Below are positions 9,703-19,244 of a DNA stretch of 30,548 nucleotides, piece by piece. A model generated the notes under the pieces. It did no database searches. It saw nothing but the letters and a program-made list of their open reading frames with translations, and had not been told where the DNA came from. How positions within the stretch are numbered: position 1 is the stretch's first letter; each line of letters starts with the position of its first letter. The DNA comes from Saccoglossus kowalevskii (lineage: Eukaryota > Hemichordata > Enteropneusta > Harrimaniidae), in NCBI RefSeq assembly GCF_000003605.2, contig NW_003113464.1, positions 231,811 through 262,358 of the forward strand, given 5' to 3'. A program made the position numbers and the translations under genes.

Positions 9703-11830
9703 AGTGATTACTAACCTAACCACTGGGTTAGGTTGGTCATTTGAATTTTATTCGAATGCGGTTAAAAAAATTGACATCGTTTGCACCGTGTTTTTTGACC
9801 TATGATCTTTACATGCCTCGGAAGAGATTATTTACAAGATATGTCGAATTTAAAATACTTCTAGACACCATCAAGAATCGTAGATTTAGTGATTACAATA
9901 TTTCAATGAAACATTCAACTGAATCTTACAATATTTCAATGAAACATTCAACTGAATCTTAGCTTCATATTAAGATATGTGTTTTGAATATGACTCTAAG
10001 GCCAAGCCTTTTGTATATGGAACTTGGTGTTTGGATGTTCTGTGATGATGCGCAGACCTGATTACTTTTTGTTTGAAATATGTGTATATTGGTTACCTAA
10101 TTTGCATATTACTTAGCCAAGTTTAAGTATTTTCACCAATATTTAAACCAATCATCAGATCCAATGAAACTTAGTACATAGATGCTTAGGGATAAGTCAT
10201 ATACATGTTCAGTTTAGGGTTAAATTGTGTGCTTAATAATTACCTAATTTGCATAAATTAACCACAAATAACTTGAGTACCACTCATCAAATTTCAGTGT
10301 GAAGTTTTAGGGTCCTTTATTTTTAGAATGGCGATGTTTAAAACATATATTGCATTATCATGTCTATTGCATCTAGTTGATGCCAGAAGGACTCAAACAA
10401 TGTAATAAGAGATATATTAGAATAGTGTACGGCTGTATGGATTGGGGGCGACATGCCTGGCACGTGACCTTATAAATGGACATGCATATACATTTTTAGG
10501 AGCGGAGCTACGTCATACAACGTTCCACATTGCTGAAACGCTCACCACTCTACCATGCATTTCTATGGGCCCTGCACAAGCTGCTGTGGAACGCCGGTCG
10601 AAGAGCTGGTGAAAATAACTAAAAAACAGCACAAACTTAACTTTGAAGTAATCCCGAGCAACCAAAGTTATATATATTGCACCTGTAGGGGTGATCTTGT
10701 TTCACTGCTTAGGAGGGTCTCAACGACTATCCCAAAACACATTTCTTTTTAGAGTTATCAGCCCTTGTTTTCACTGTGATGGTTGCTAGGTTGTGAAAAT
10801 ACCTGGATGTCCGCCCTGGGGATATATATCTACAAAGGCGAAGGGAACTGATTGGATGGTACGTACAAGAGGGTGCATGCAGCACGCTACCTGATTAAAT
10901 GAACATGTGTATATAAAAGTGGAGGCCAATGATGGGATAGTATCTACGAGCAGCTAGATGAGGCTCATGATCTGATTGAGCTGCAACTTTGTATCGGCGT
11001 CCATGTGACTGCATGCAGATATAAAGACATTGAGATACCATTATTCCGTACAAGATTAAGTCATGAGTTGATTATACTATCTGAAACACCGTTCGGAGGG
11101 ACTTCGTTGTAACACACTGTATTATTGTGAGAGAGTATGTTGTACTTGAATGTCCAATTATAACGAAAATGGGAGACGACGACATTATACAAACTATAAG
11201 AAGCAACCTAATGTGTCCGTAAATCATATTGAAATCTTCATTTGATGTACCGGCAATTGCAAAGAAATTACGATTTTGAAACAAAGATATCCACCAAAAC
11301 TGGAAAGTTTAGACGAACAAATTTGGATGTCTTATTTCTATACTCGTATTCAGAAGGTGGTGAGTGTTGCGCAACGCATGTGCGACATTTGTTTTGATAA
11401 ATATATATAAAGTCGAAAAAAGTCACGTTTTATTATTTATTATTTCGTGAGTGTCTGTAAATCATGTATGTATTAAAAATCACCTACCCTCTCATTTAAA
11501 ATAATTTACATTTCGCTCGTTTTGTACTGAAATTTTCTCTGCTCATTTTGTATGGAAAATAGTCTCCTTCGCCCATAATTGTGTCAAAATTACTATCCAT
11601 ATATTACTATACATATTTTTGCAAAGGAAATACGCGCTCATTTGTATCTATGTCCCAATAATTGTACGAAACGCACCCTTCTTCTCTCATGTCATTTTTT
11701 CATGGTCTCTATCATCAAATATTTTACACCGATAGTAATCATAGTTATGCATTTTTGAACCAAGCTTCCCGTTTTATAACGAACTCTTTCGTTCCTTTGT
11801 ACTCTTTCGTCTTAGTAGCATCCTACTAAA
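9703..11830. other. Gene-free stretch with no recognised function
   Basis: AT-rich sequence with only short open frames. A related pair, ACCTAATTTGCATATTACTTAGCC (about 10096-10119) and ACCTAATTTGCATAAATTAACC (about 10242-10263), suggests a local diverged duplication of about 145 bp. The 65-codon frame at 10555-10752 is Cys-containing but matches nothing I know and lacks supporting context. Otherwise I see nothing here. Confidence 0.3.
9893..9958. repeat. Perfect 33-bp direct duplication
   Basis: The 33-base unit beginning TTACAATATTTCAATGAAAC is repeated back to back without a mismatch. The length is a multiple of three, so an open frame passes through both copies, but no coding context supports translation. 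Confidence 0.9.
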
Positions 11831-12345
11831 TCGAGCTACTGAACTGCAGTACGTTTACACAATCTACACACTACACTTACTACACATGCACGATTTCCTG
11901 AAATCAACTTCATAGAACGTGCTCATAATTTCCACGTAGTAAACATTTAGCAACAAGGTCCATGTTTTCCACGCTCTATATGTGAACGCATTGTCAAAAC
12001 ACACAGGTCTCATGGTATATTTCAACCCTGGAAAACTGGACTATTTTACATACCAATCACACTAAGTCGATTGCCAAAAATAAACATGTATTTATTATGT
12101 CTAGATTTAAATCAATTAGTTAAAAAAGTTAAAAAATAGCAAATGTAGAGTTGATATGGCCGATTTCGAACATTGGTCATCTTACGGCTCATAAGTTCGA
12201 AGGTCAAGTATATACGTATATATAGTAATTTTCCATTGTGTCTATTCATGCGATATCAGTACAGACATAATAACAGTGACTACGATAAAATCTCGGAAAA
12301 TTAGGTGTTTACATGGAAACAGTATAATGGATTACAAGAAACATA

Positions 12346-12353
12346 AGCCAGTT
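12346..12353. repeat. Target-site duplication, left (AGCCAGTT)
   Basis: Eight bases immediately outside the left terminus of the palindromic element, identical to those at 13166-13173. Confidence 0.85.
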
Positions 12354-12618
12354 CACAGGGGCTTGTCGACTGAGCGCGAAAGCCCCTTGGCGAGAACGAA
12401 GTTCGAGAAGGGAGGACACTCTACCACCAGAGTGACGTCATAGCTTTACAATTATTCGAATTTAAACAGTAATCAATCATTTACCTTAGAAAAAACAACA
12501 CAAAAACTGAATACAGTTAAGTGCTAATCTATTCAAACCACCATCACGATCAAATTCGGCAAATTAGCAACAAAATACACGTTTTCCCGAGTCTGAATGA
12601 CTACCGCTGTACGTCAGT
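12354..12618 (+). repeat. Left long inverted repeat arm of the MITE
   Basis: Pairs with 12903-13165. Mismatches seen include GGCGAGAACG against GTCGAGAACG and TAGCTTTAC against TAGCATTAC. It holds an internal short palindrome, CGAACTTCGTTCG type, near 12395. Confidence 0.85.
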
Positions 12619-12750
12619 CATTGTTGGGTTGTTTCTAATTGGTTAATAAAGTGGGTGTGTGAAAGACCCCTTAACTCACTGTTGATTTTAAACAACATGG
12701 CAACTGTAGAGGAAAACATTGTGACCGCAGTAAATGAGGGCCACAACTTT

Positions 12751-12800
12751 NNNNNNNNNNNNNNNNNNNNNNNNNNNNNNNNNNNNNNNNNNNNNNNNNN
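12751..12800. other. Assembly gap of 50 N
   Basis: A run of 50 undetermined bases lies exactly in the loop region of the palindromic MITE, where hairpin folding can block sequencing or assembly. The true length is unknown. Confidence 0.99.
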
Positions 12801-12902
12801 AGCCATAGTACACGGAATATTTGAAATAAGCGGTCTTAGACACCGCCCACTTATAGCCAATCAAGACCAAGCATGCATTTGAGATGGCTGCGGCCGGCAA
12901 TT

Positions 12903-13165
12903 GACATACAGCGGTAGTCATTCAGACTCGGGAAAACGTGTATTTTGTCGCTAATTTGCCGAATTTGGTCGTGATGGTGGTTTGAATAGATTAGCACTTA
13001 ACTGTATTCAGTTTTTTGTGTTGTTTTTTCTAAGGTAAATGATTGATTACTGTTTAAATTCGAATAATTGTAATGCTATGACGTCACTCTGGTGGTAGAG
13101 TGTCCTCCCTTCTCGAACTTCGTTCTCGACAAGGGGCTTTCGCGCTCAGTCGACAAGCCCCTGTG
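12903..13165 (-). repeat. Right long inverted repeat arm of the MITE
   Basis: Reverse complement of the left arm, ending GACAAGCCCCTGTG, directly followed by the AGCCAGTT duplication. Confidence 0.85.
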
Positions 13166-13173
13166 AGCCAGTT
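13166..13173. repeat. Target-site duplication, right (AGCCAGTT)
   Basis: Identical to 12346-12353 and directly adjacent to the right MITE terminus. Confidence 0.85.
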
Positions 13174-16100
13174 CACGGTTTAGCCGGCTTCGTAACGAGG
13201 CCGGGGTCACCTGGGGTCAAGGGGGATAAAAATCGCTGACGTTGGTGGCGTTGCATAGTGTTTGCCTTGACAGTCGCGTGGATACATGCATTTAAACGGG
13301 ATTCTACTAGAATCTAAAGGCTAGTCTGAGTTTATTCTGCATGTGAGTATATATCAGTTGTTTGCGATGATTATAATAACAATTTTCCGAGTCTGACAAT
13401 AATATTTATTTGATTATGAGCACATTAAGAGTACATATGCAGAGTACCCAATTTATGACTTTGCTGTTGCCACAGAAATGTAGGTTGTATTTCATATTAT
13501 GTAATATATTATGTCCATATGTGCCTAAATTTCACACAGTTTGTGTAAAAACATGTATAGAATATAGCACAGTATTATGGTCGTATTTCTAGTAGATACA
13601 TTGACAAAATGTTCCATATAGTTAATTTTAATCCTAGTATTTGATCCTAGTATTGGATCGATGAGTATTTGTTCGCTTTGAACCACATTTAACCGCATAA
13701 TCTCGACGCTTAACTAGGTCATAAAGTGCCGCATTTTAAATAATACACACCAGCCTGTCTGTGGGACATCTACACCAAGTCATTCGTTGCTGAGTAATAA
13801 GACTTGTCTATGTTTTCCAGATAACATGCAAGCTCTCATCAATATACATAGCAAATCTTTCTACGACGTAAGGTAGGAGAACATTCATTTTGAGAAATGT
13901 TAACTTTACTGAAATGCCTTCTTGACAGGGCGGCAAATGGCTAGGGTATTGTCATCCACTTCATGGAGAAGCCGTCAAATAATTGTTGATGTTGTAATTT
14001 ATCACAAGCACTTGGAATGTGTACTAAACGGAACAGCTGAACTGCATATGTGACACATACGTTAATGATTTCCTAGAATTTCCCAAGTATTAGCTACATT
14101 TTCACGTACTTATAATTTCCCATTACTGAATGTTGGAAACAGGTCCATGGACATTCTGGTGTATGTGAACGGACTGTAATAGCAATATTGTAAATCCCAG
14201 CCCAGTACTCCATCTAAATATGTCAGTCCGTCATTTGGTATAGGTTGGTTTTCGCTAAATTTGGCTTGGTTACTATGGTATCATAATAAATACAGCATTG
14301 AGCATGTTCAAATGAAGGGAACTACATTCATGCTCATCCTCACAAATGGCGGATGTGGAATATTTTCCATTAGATGCCCGTCATTTCAAGGGTCAGGTTA
14401 AATACAAATACTTGTTTTCATTGGCAGTTCACGCGATGTAAGCACATACAAAATAGCAGTGATTACGATACAATATTGGATAATAAGGTGTTTCCATGGC
14501 GACGGTATAATTGATTATAAGAAACAATAATTTGTCTTGACTAATGTCAGGTGAAATTCCATATAGAAATGAGTATTGATGCCTATTTAACCGCATTTGC
14601 ATAAACAAATCTCGACGCTCAGTTGTGTAATATTTCGATGCTTAATGTTATCATAAAGTAACGGATTTAACATAATATACGCCAGCCTGTCTGTGAGATA
14701 TCTACGCCAATACATTCTTTCACATTAGTTCTACTTGTTTATCTAGGGTCAAGTAGTGTACAACTACAAATATAGTACTTTATCTCTGACGTCAACCCAG
14801 GTATTGACGATGAAATATTACAGAGAAACAGTTTAATGAATTACAAGAAACAGTGACTCGCCTCGATCTGCGTCACGTGACTTTATGTCTGAACGAATAT
14901 TGGTTCGAATTGTACTACATTTGTATAAACAAATATCTGTAGGATATCATCCCAAAAGCAGATCAGAGGCGACTGTTCCATTTCTCAGTATTCGTCTTAT
15001 ATATGTTTTACTATAATCATGCACGATATCAACGCTCAATGCACATAGAAAATTGGGAAATTTTAACTTTACTGGAATGCTTACTTGTCAGGGTGGCATA
15101 CACCCAGGGTATTGCAATTAACGCCATAGAGAGCCAATCAAATAAAAATGGCCGCTGTAAATCATCACACACATGGACGTTGTATCAAAACGGAACTGTT
15201 GAAATGCAGTACGTTTAGAAGAACGATGCATGAGAGATACATGTACGTTTTACTAGTTTAGTAGTATACAGAAACATTTAAAAATTGGAAAAAACCCAAA
15301 CGTAAAGCCGATTCAATCTCATATAATACCAATATAGAACCGATTAATGAGTATGTCCGCCATTTATAATGGGTTGGTTTTCGCTGACGAACAGTATTAT
15401 TATTATTACGAACTTTGGACTTCGTTCGTTCTCGTTTCAGTGCCGCTGTGTCAAAGGTTTTGTAATGTCAACGAATTAGTCATATATAATTCAAATATAT
15501 CACCAGAGACCCATTTTATCTCGTACATGTAGGTTGTTTATTGAATGACGACAATTCGCAGCAAACAATTTATAATGCTATGTTAAACTGAATTGTTATA
15601 TATAGATTACTGCCATGTCAAATGTCAACCTCAACTATCCCAGGTTCGAGGTTGACACGTTGCTCGGTATGGTAATAATCGAATAATCACAATTCAGTTT
15701 ACATTTGTGTTGCAGTTAATTGTGAACACTGGTCAGTGTGGTTTCTAGGTGAGGTAATAGACAACATCAAAAGTTCAATGTAGGATAACAAACTTAATTC
15801 CTTTAGTTTTTCCCCAACCCCCACTGAAACTTAATTGATAAATATTGATCATGCCGCTAGACTACATTCACCATTAAATACAAATTAATAATCGGGACAG
15901 TAGTATGGCATAGCAGTTGGTGATGAAAAAAGTGAGTGGACCGGCGAGTCACGTCCATGCGGCTAATCTTTTGTGCATGCCAACTTTATTTCATGTTAAT
16001 ACAGCCATTAATACAGCCTGGTCATACAAACAATATTCACCTGTATTTAAAGAGATTTGGGGTGTGTCCAAAATGATGCGTATACAGCTAAATACAGGTG

Positions 16101-16578
16101 TAAACACAGATTTCTATTTCTTCTATCACTGTGTATTGTATTGTAATGTCCTGCTTAAATACAGGCTATATGTGGATGTATTTATGGGCATAATGAGTCG
16201 ACTTCCCAAAATAAACAAGTATTTGTCTAGTTTTAAATCAAGTAGTAAGCAGAATCTTTTCAAACGTTAAAATACTTAAATGTAAAGTTAACCGTTAACA
16301 ACCCTGTAATGGCCATAAGTTAAGTAATTCCTAAAAATATGTCAGTCCGCCATTTGGTACAGTAGTTTGGTTATTCATGACATTACACTGACAAATAATC
16401 TAAGAATTAGTTATTATTAATTATTATTAGTTATTATTAGTTATTATTAGTTATTTAAATACAACACAAATACACGCATTTTGTTTGCTTAAATAGAAGG
16501 AAGTGCATTCATGCCCATCAACAAATATGGCCGATGTCGAACTTTGGTCACATGACGGCTCATTAGTTCAAAGGTCAT

Positions 16579-16581
<3 letters not shown>

Positions 16582-16616
<35 letters not shown>
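16582..16616. repeat. (TA)n microsatellite
   Basis: An uninterrupted AT dinucleotide run, within one unit of the degenerate array. The equivalent place in another unit (about 12210-12225) has a short TATATACGTATATATAG run, so the seed is shared. Confidence 0.95.
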
Positions 16617-16619
<3 letters not shown>

Positions 16620-17084
16620 TACTTGTCCACTGTGGCAATTCATGCGATGTCAGCAAATGTATTCGTTCCTGAGTAATGTTTTCACAATCAGTTATCATTT
16701 CCTCGGCCTAGGAGCATTTAACTTTGAGAAATATTAAATTTACTGCTATGCCTACTTGACCGGACTACATATGGTTAGGATGTTGTCATCCGCTTCATTG
16801 AGAGGCCGTCAAATATTAATGGTCATTGCAATCATAGATCTCTTACTATGGTCTATGCTGTTTTAATATAGTTGAATTAACTTTTAATATAGTTGCATCA
16901 TGTTTGGTTTAAACACCACTCTATATAGGGTTGCAATTTACTTGGAGTTTAATTAAACTTAATTTATTTACTTTGCAATTCAATATATAATTGAGTTTTA
17001 ATTCAAGTTTAATTCAATAAAAATACAACAAAGTAGAAATAAAATGATACATCCTGTGACTTAACATAGAAATGTTTAGGATTA

Positions 17085-17158
17085 GTAAAGGGGTAGGTTT
17101 GGTACAATTATATTAATATAAATATAAAGTGTACCAAACATTTCCCTTTACCAAACCT
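17085..17158. repeat. Imperfect hairpin with TGGTACA/TGTACCA arms
   Basis: AGTAAAGGGGTAGGTTTGGTACA is followed, after an AT-rich spacer, by TGTACCAAACATTTCCCTTTACC. The arms pair over about 23 bases with three or four mismatches. Function unknown; it could be a small MITE or a replication-derived inversion. Confidence 0.6.
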
Positions 17159-17221
17159 AAGCTACGCAAACGTGACATAAAATCGATTAAATAATAATAT
17201 AAATTATGAGAAATAGTGAAG

Positions 17222-17735
17222 GTCATCACTCGGTAGGTTTGTCATCACTTCGGTAGGTTTGTCATCACTTCGGTAGGTTTGTCATCACTCGGTAGGTTTG
17301 TCATCACTCGGTAGGTTTGTCATCACTCGGTAGGTTTGTCATCACTCGGTAGGTTTGTCATCACTCGGTAGGTTTGTCATCACTTGGTAGGTTTGTCATC
17401 ACTTCGGTAGGTTTGTCATCACTCGGTAGGTTTGTCATCACTCGGTAGGTTTGTCATCACTCGGTAGGTTTGTCATCACTCGGTAGGTTTGTCATCACTC
17501 GGTAGGTTTGTCATCACTCGGTAGGTTTGTCATCACTCGGTAGGTTTGTCATCACTCGGTAGGTTTGTCATCACTCGGTAGGTTTGTCATCACTCGGTAG
17601 GTTTGTCATCACTCGGTAGGTTTGTCATCACTCGGTAGGTTTGTCATCACTCGGTAGGTTTGTCATCACTCGGTAGGTTTGTCATCACTCGGTAGGTTTG
17701 TCATCACTCGGTAGGTTTGTCGTCACTTGGTAGGT
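17222..17735. repeat. 19-bp minisatellite, about 27 units
   Basis: The unit is GTCATCACTCGGTAGGTTT. By hand I count 27 copies, the last incomplete. Three are 20 bases long (ACTTCGG) near the left and one more lies at about 17395. Single variants read ACTTGG and GTCGTCACTTGG. The remaining units look identical, so the array is recently homogenised. It lies inside the older 1-kb array. Confidence 0.95.
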
Positions 17736-18070
17736 GTAAAATATAAATAGAAGTCGTCACAACGTTGATAACACCAACGCAGTGTGTTTAACAGAACTTC
17801 TGAACTGTAGTACGTTTAGAAAATCCATGTGTGACACATACGTTAACGATTTCCTTGGAATTCTCAAGCATCAGCTACATTTTAACGTAATCATATAATT
17901 TCCTATTACTGAGTGCTGGAAATAGGTGCATGGACTTATTCATGAACTGTATTCAATGTTGTATGCGTGAACGCACAGTAATAAGAGAGAGGTTTTTCCA
18001 GTTTTAAATCAAATTCTAAACAGAATCATTTCAAAAGTCAAGGACTCCCTCTAAACGTTTCAGCTCAACA

Positions 18071-19050
18071 TTCGGAATAGATAGACTGTTAAAATTCAAA
18101 ATAAATATTCTATGACAATGAAGATAACACGTTTAATTGTTTTGTATAATTTGTTTACTATAATAGGCACAATTTGACATAGTACGTGTTTATAGAATAA
18201 ACAGTTTGATTCGAAATAACATTGTCTTCGACACGACATCAATAATCGTTTGGTAAAATGTATGTAAACTGTCGTCAACATTCTGGTTGAAATTTATTAA
18301 CAATAGTCGGCATATTGTCTACATAAAGTGTATACGCGTGTATTAAACATTGCAACATAATTTATAATTAATATCTTCATACATGACAGCATTTATTAAT
18401 GGAAAGAAATTGAAATGGACTTTATTATTACTTAAAAATGTGTAATTTACTGGAAACACAGAGGTAAATTAGAACATTTAATTTTAATTCAATTTAATGA
18501 CAAACAAAACAATTAACTAATGTCCGGTGTTTTAAAGTTACACAGCAGATGTAAGGTGAATGGCGGGAGTTTTGTTGGGACGCCCTCAACATTTATTATA
18601 ATTAAACATCTAATTATGAGCTAGCTACCGTTCAATATCTAAGATCAAGGCCTGTGAAGAGACTTTCACGATGAAAGATACTAAGCATTCACTTGTGTAT
18701 ACAACACCTCATAGAGATTTATCTACCATTCCTCTGCATGTTTTTTTTATAAATTGCACATATCGACATTTATGAATGTCGAAAAGCATGAAACAGCTAC
18801 TAATTAACCCACTGTATCGTATACGTGCCAATACACGGGTCGATGGTTGATGACCCGGGCCTTGCAGAACGCGTTGCTTATTGCTTAAGTTGCCACAATC
18901 TCACTTACCTAATGGTGAGCTGGGTGAACTACATGAGACATGATTTATTTATTTATTTGGGGAAGACGAGCCGTTCTGATCAATATACTGAAAAACAAAT
19001 ATTTAGACATATATTATTTGTTTAGTTTACAAGATTGAAATTACAGTTAG
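18071..19050. other. Upstream region of the helicase gene, no feature recognised
   Basis: AT-rich sequence without a recognisable gene. If exon 1 at 19051 is the true first coding exon, the promoter and 5' UTR should lie here or further upstream. I see no convincing TATA box or initiator. The frames at 18096-18281 (minus) and 18825-19025 (plus) have no family resemblance. Confidence 0.35.
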
Positions 19051-19244
19051 ATGATGAAGTCACTTCAAGAATATCGGAGATATAGAGCGGAGCGAACATT
19101 ACCAATTCAGACACGTAAAGACGACATATTAAAGCATATACGAAACAACAAAGTTACATGTATCCAGGGTGAGACTGGATGCGGTAAATCTACAAAAGTC
19201 CCACAGTTCATCATTGAAGAAGCGCGAAAACTAGCGGGAGCCAG
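19051..19244 (+). CDS. TDRD9: Helicase exon 1 (start codon, Walker A)
   Basis: Begins ATGATG, with an in-frame TAG immediately before it, so this is the first possible Met of the frame unless an acceptor (TTAG) sits right at 19050 and an upstream exon exists. Encodes LPIQTRKDDILKHI and the Walker A loop with Lys46, which binds ATP phosphate. Ends CCAG|GTAAAA, phase 2. Only about 16 residues precede the LPI block, much shorter than vertebrate TDRD9. Confidence 0.8.

Larger units (their letters stand above)
12354..13165. mobile_element. 812-bp foldback MITE with long terminal inverted repeats (hAT/P-like by 8-bp duplication)
   Basis: The left arm starts CACAGGGGCTTGTCGACTGA and the right end is its complement, TCAGTCGACAAGCCCCTGTG. 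The arms pair with only occasional mismatches for about 265 bp (12354-12618 with 12903-13165). Weaker similarity continues inward through an ATTGGTTA.TAA.GTGGG block, so almost the whole element folds on itself. Exact 8-bp duplications (AGCCAGTT) flank it. An 8-bp duplication with a CA(CA)GGGG-type end suggests the hAT superfamily or another 8-bp group such as P. No transposase is encoded. The centre contains a 50-base gap. Low arm divergence implies a fairly recent insertion into the older repeat array. Confidence 0.85.
11835..18070. repeat. Degenerate array of ~1-kb non-coding repeat units
   Basis: The same landmarks recur in the same order and orientation. Landmark ACCAGCCTGTCTGTGGGA is near 13750 and returns as GCCAGCCTGTCTGTGAGA near 14680. 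AATTTACTGxxATGCCTxCTTGAC...GTATTGTCATCC appears near 13905-13960, 15070-15120 and 16737-16790. GTGACACATACGTTAA...GATTTCCT occurs near 14048 and 17828. GTCAGTCCGTCATTTGGTA is near 14220 and 16338, with GTCCGCCATTTATAATGGG near 15355. The GGCCGATGTCGAAC block is near 12160 and 16530, with GGCGGATGTGGAA near 14350. AATAAACAxGTATTT...TTTAAATCAA is near 12080, 16210 and 18005. The spacing is about 0.9-1.1 kb. The units are heavily diverged and lack coding frames. Confidence 0.7.

Noticed and set aside
10555-10752. 65-codon Cys-containing frame as a possible small protein gene
   Set aside because: No family resemblance, signal peptide, splice context or neighbour supports it.
12618-12921. Open frames on both strands crossing the gap in the MITE
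   Set aside because: They exist only because undetermined bases contain no stops, and both strands are open because the region is palindromic.
15917-16270. 117-codon open frame on the plus strand, the longest outside the helicase gene
   Set aside because: Its 3' half (AATAAACAAGTATTT...TTTAAATCAA) is a block of the degenerate 1-kb array that recurs near 12080 and 18005 without an open frame, so this is chance openness in repeat DNA.
17222-17735. CRISPR-like direct repeats
   Set aside because: The units abut directly with no spacers, and the context is eukaryotic; it is a minisatellite.
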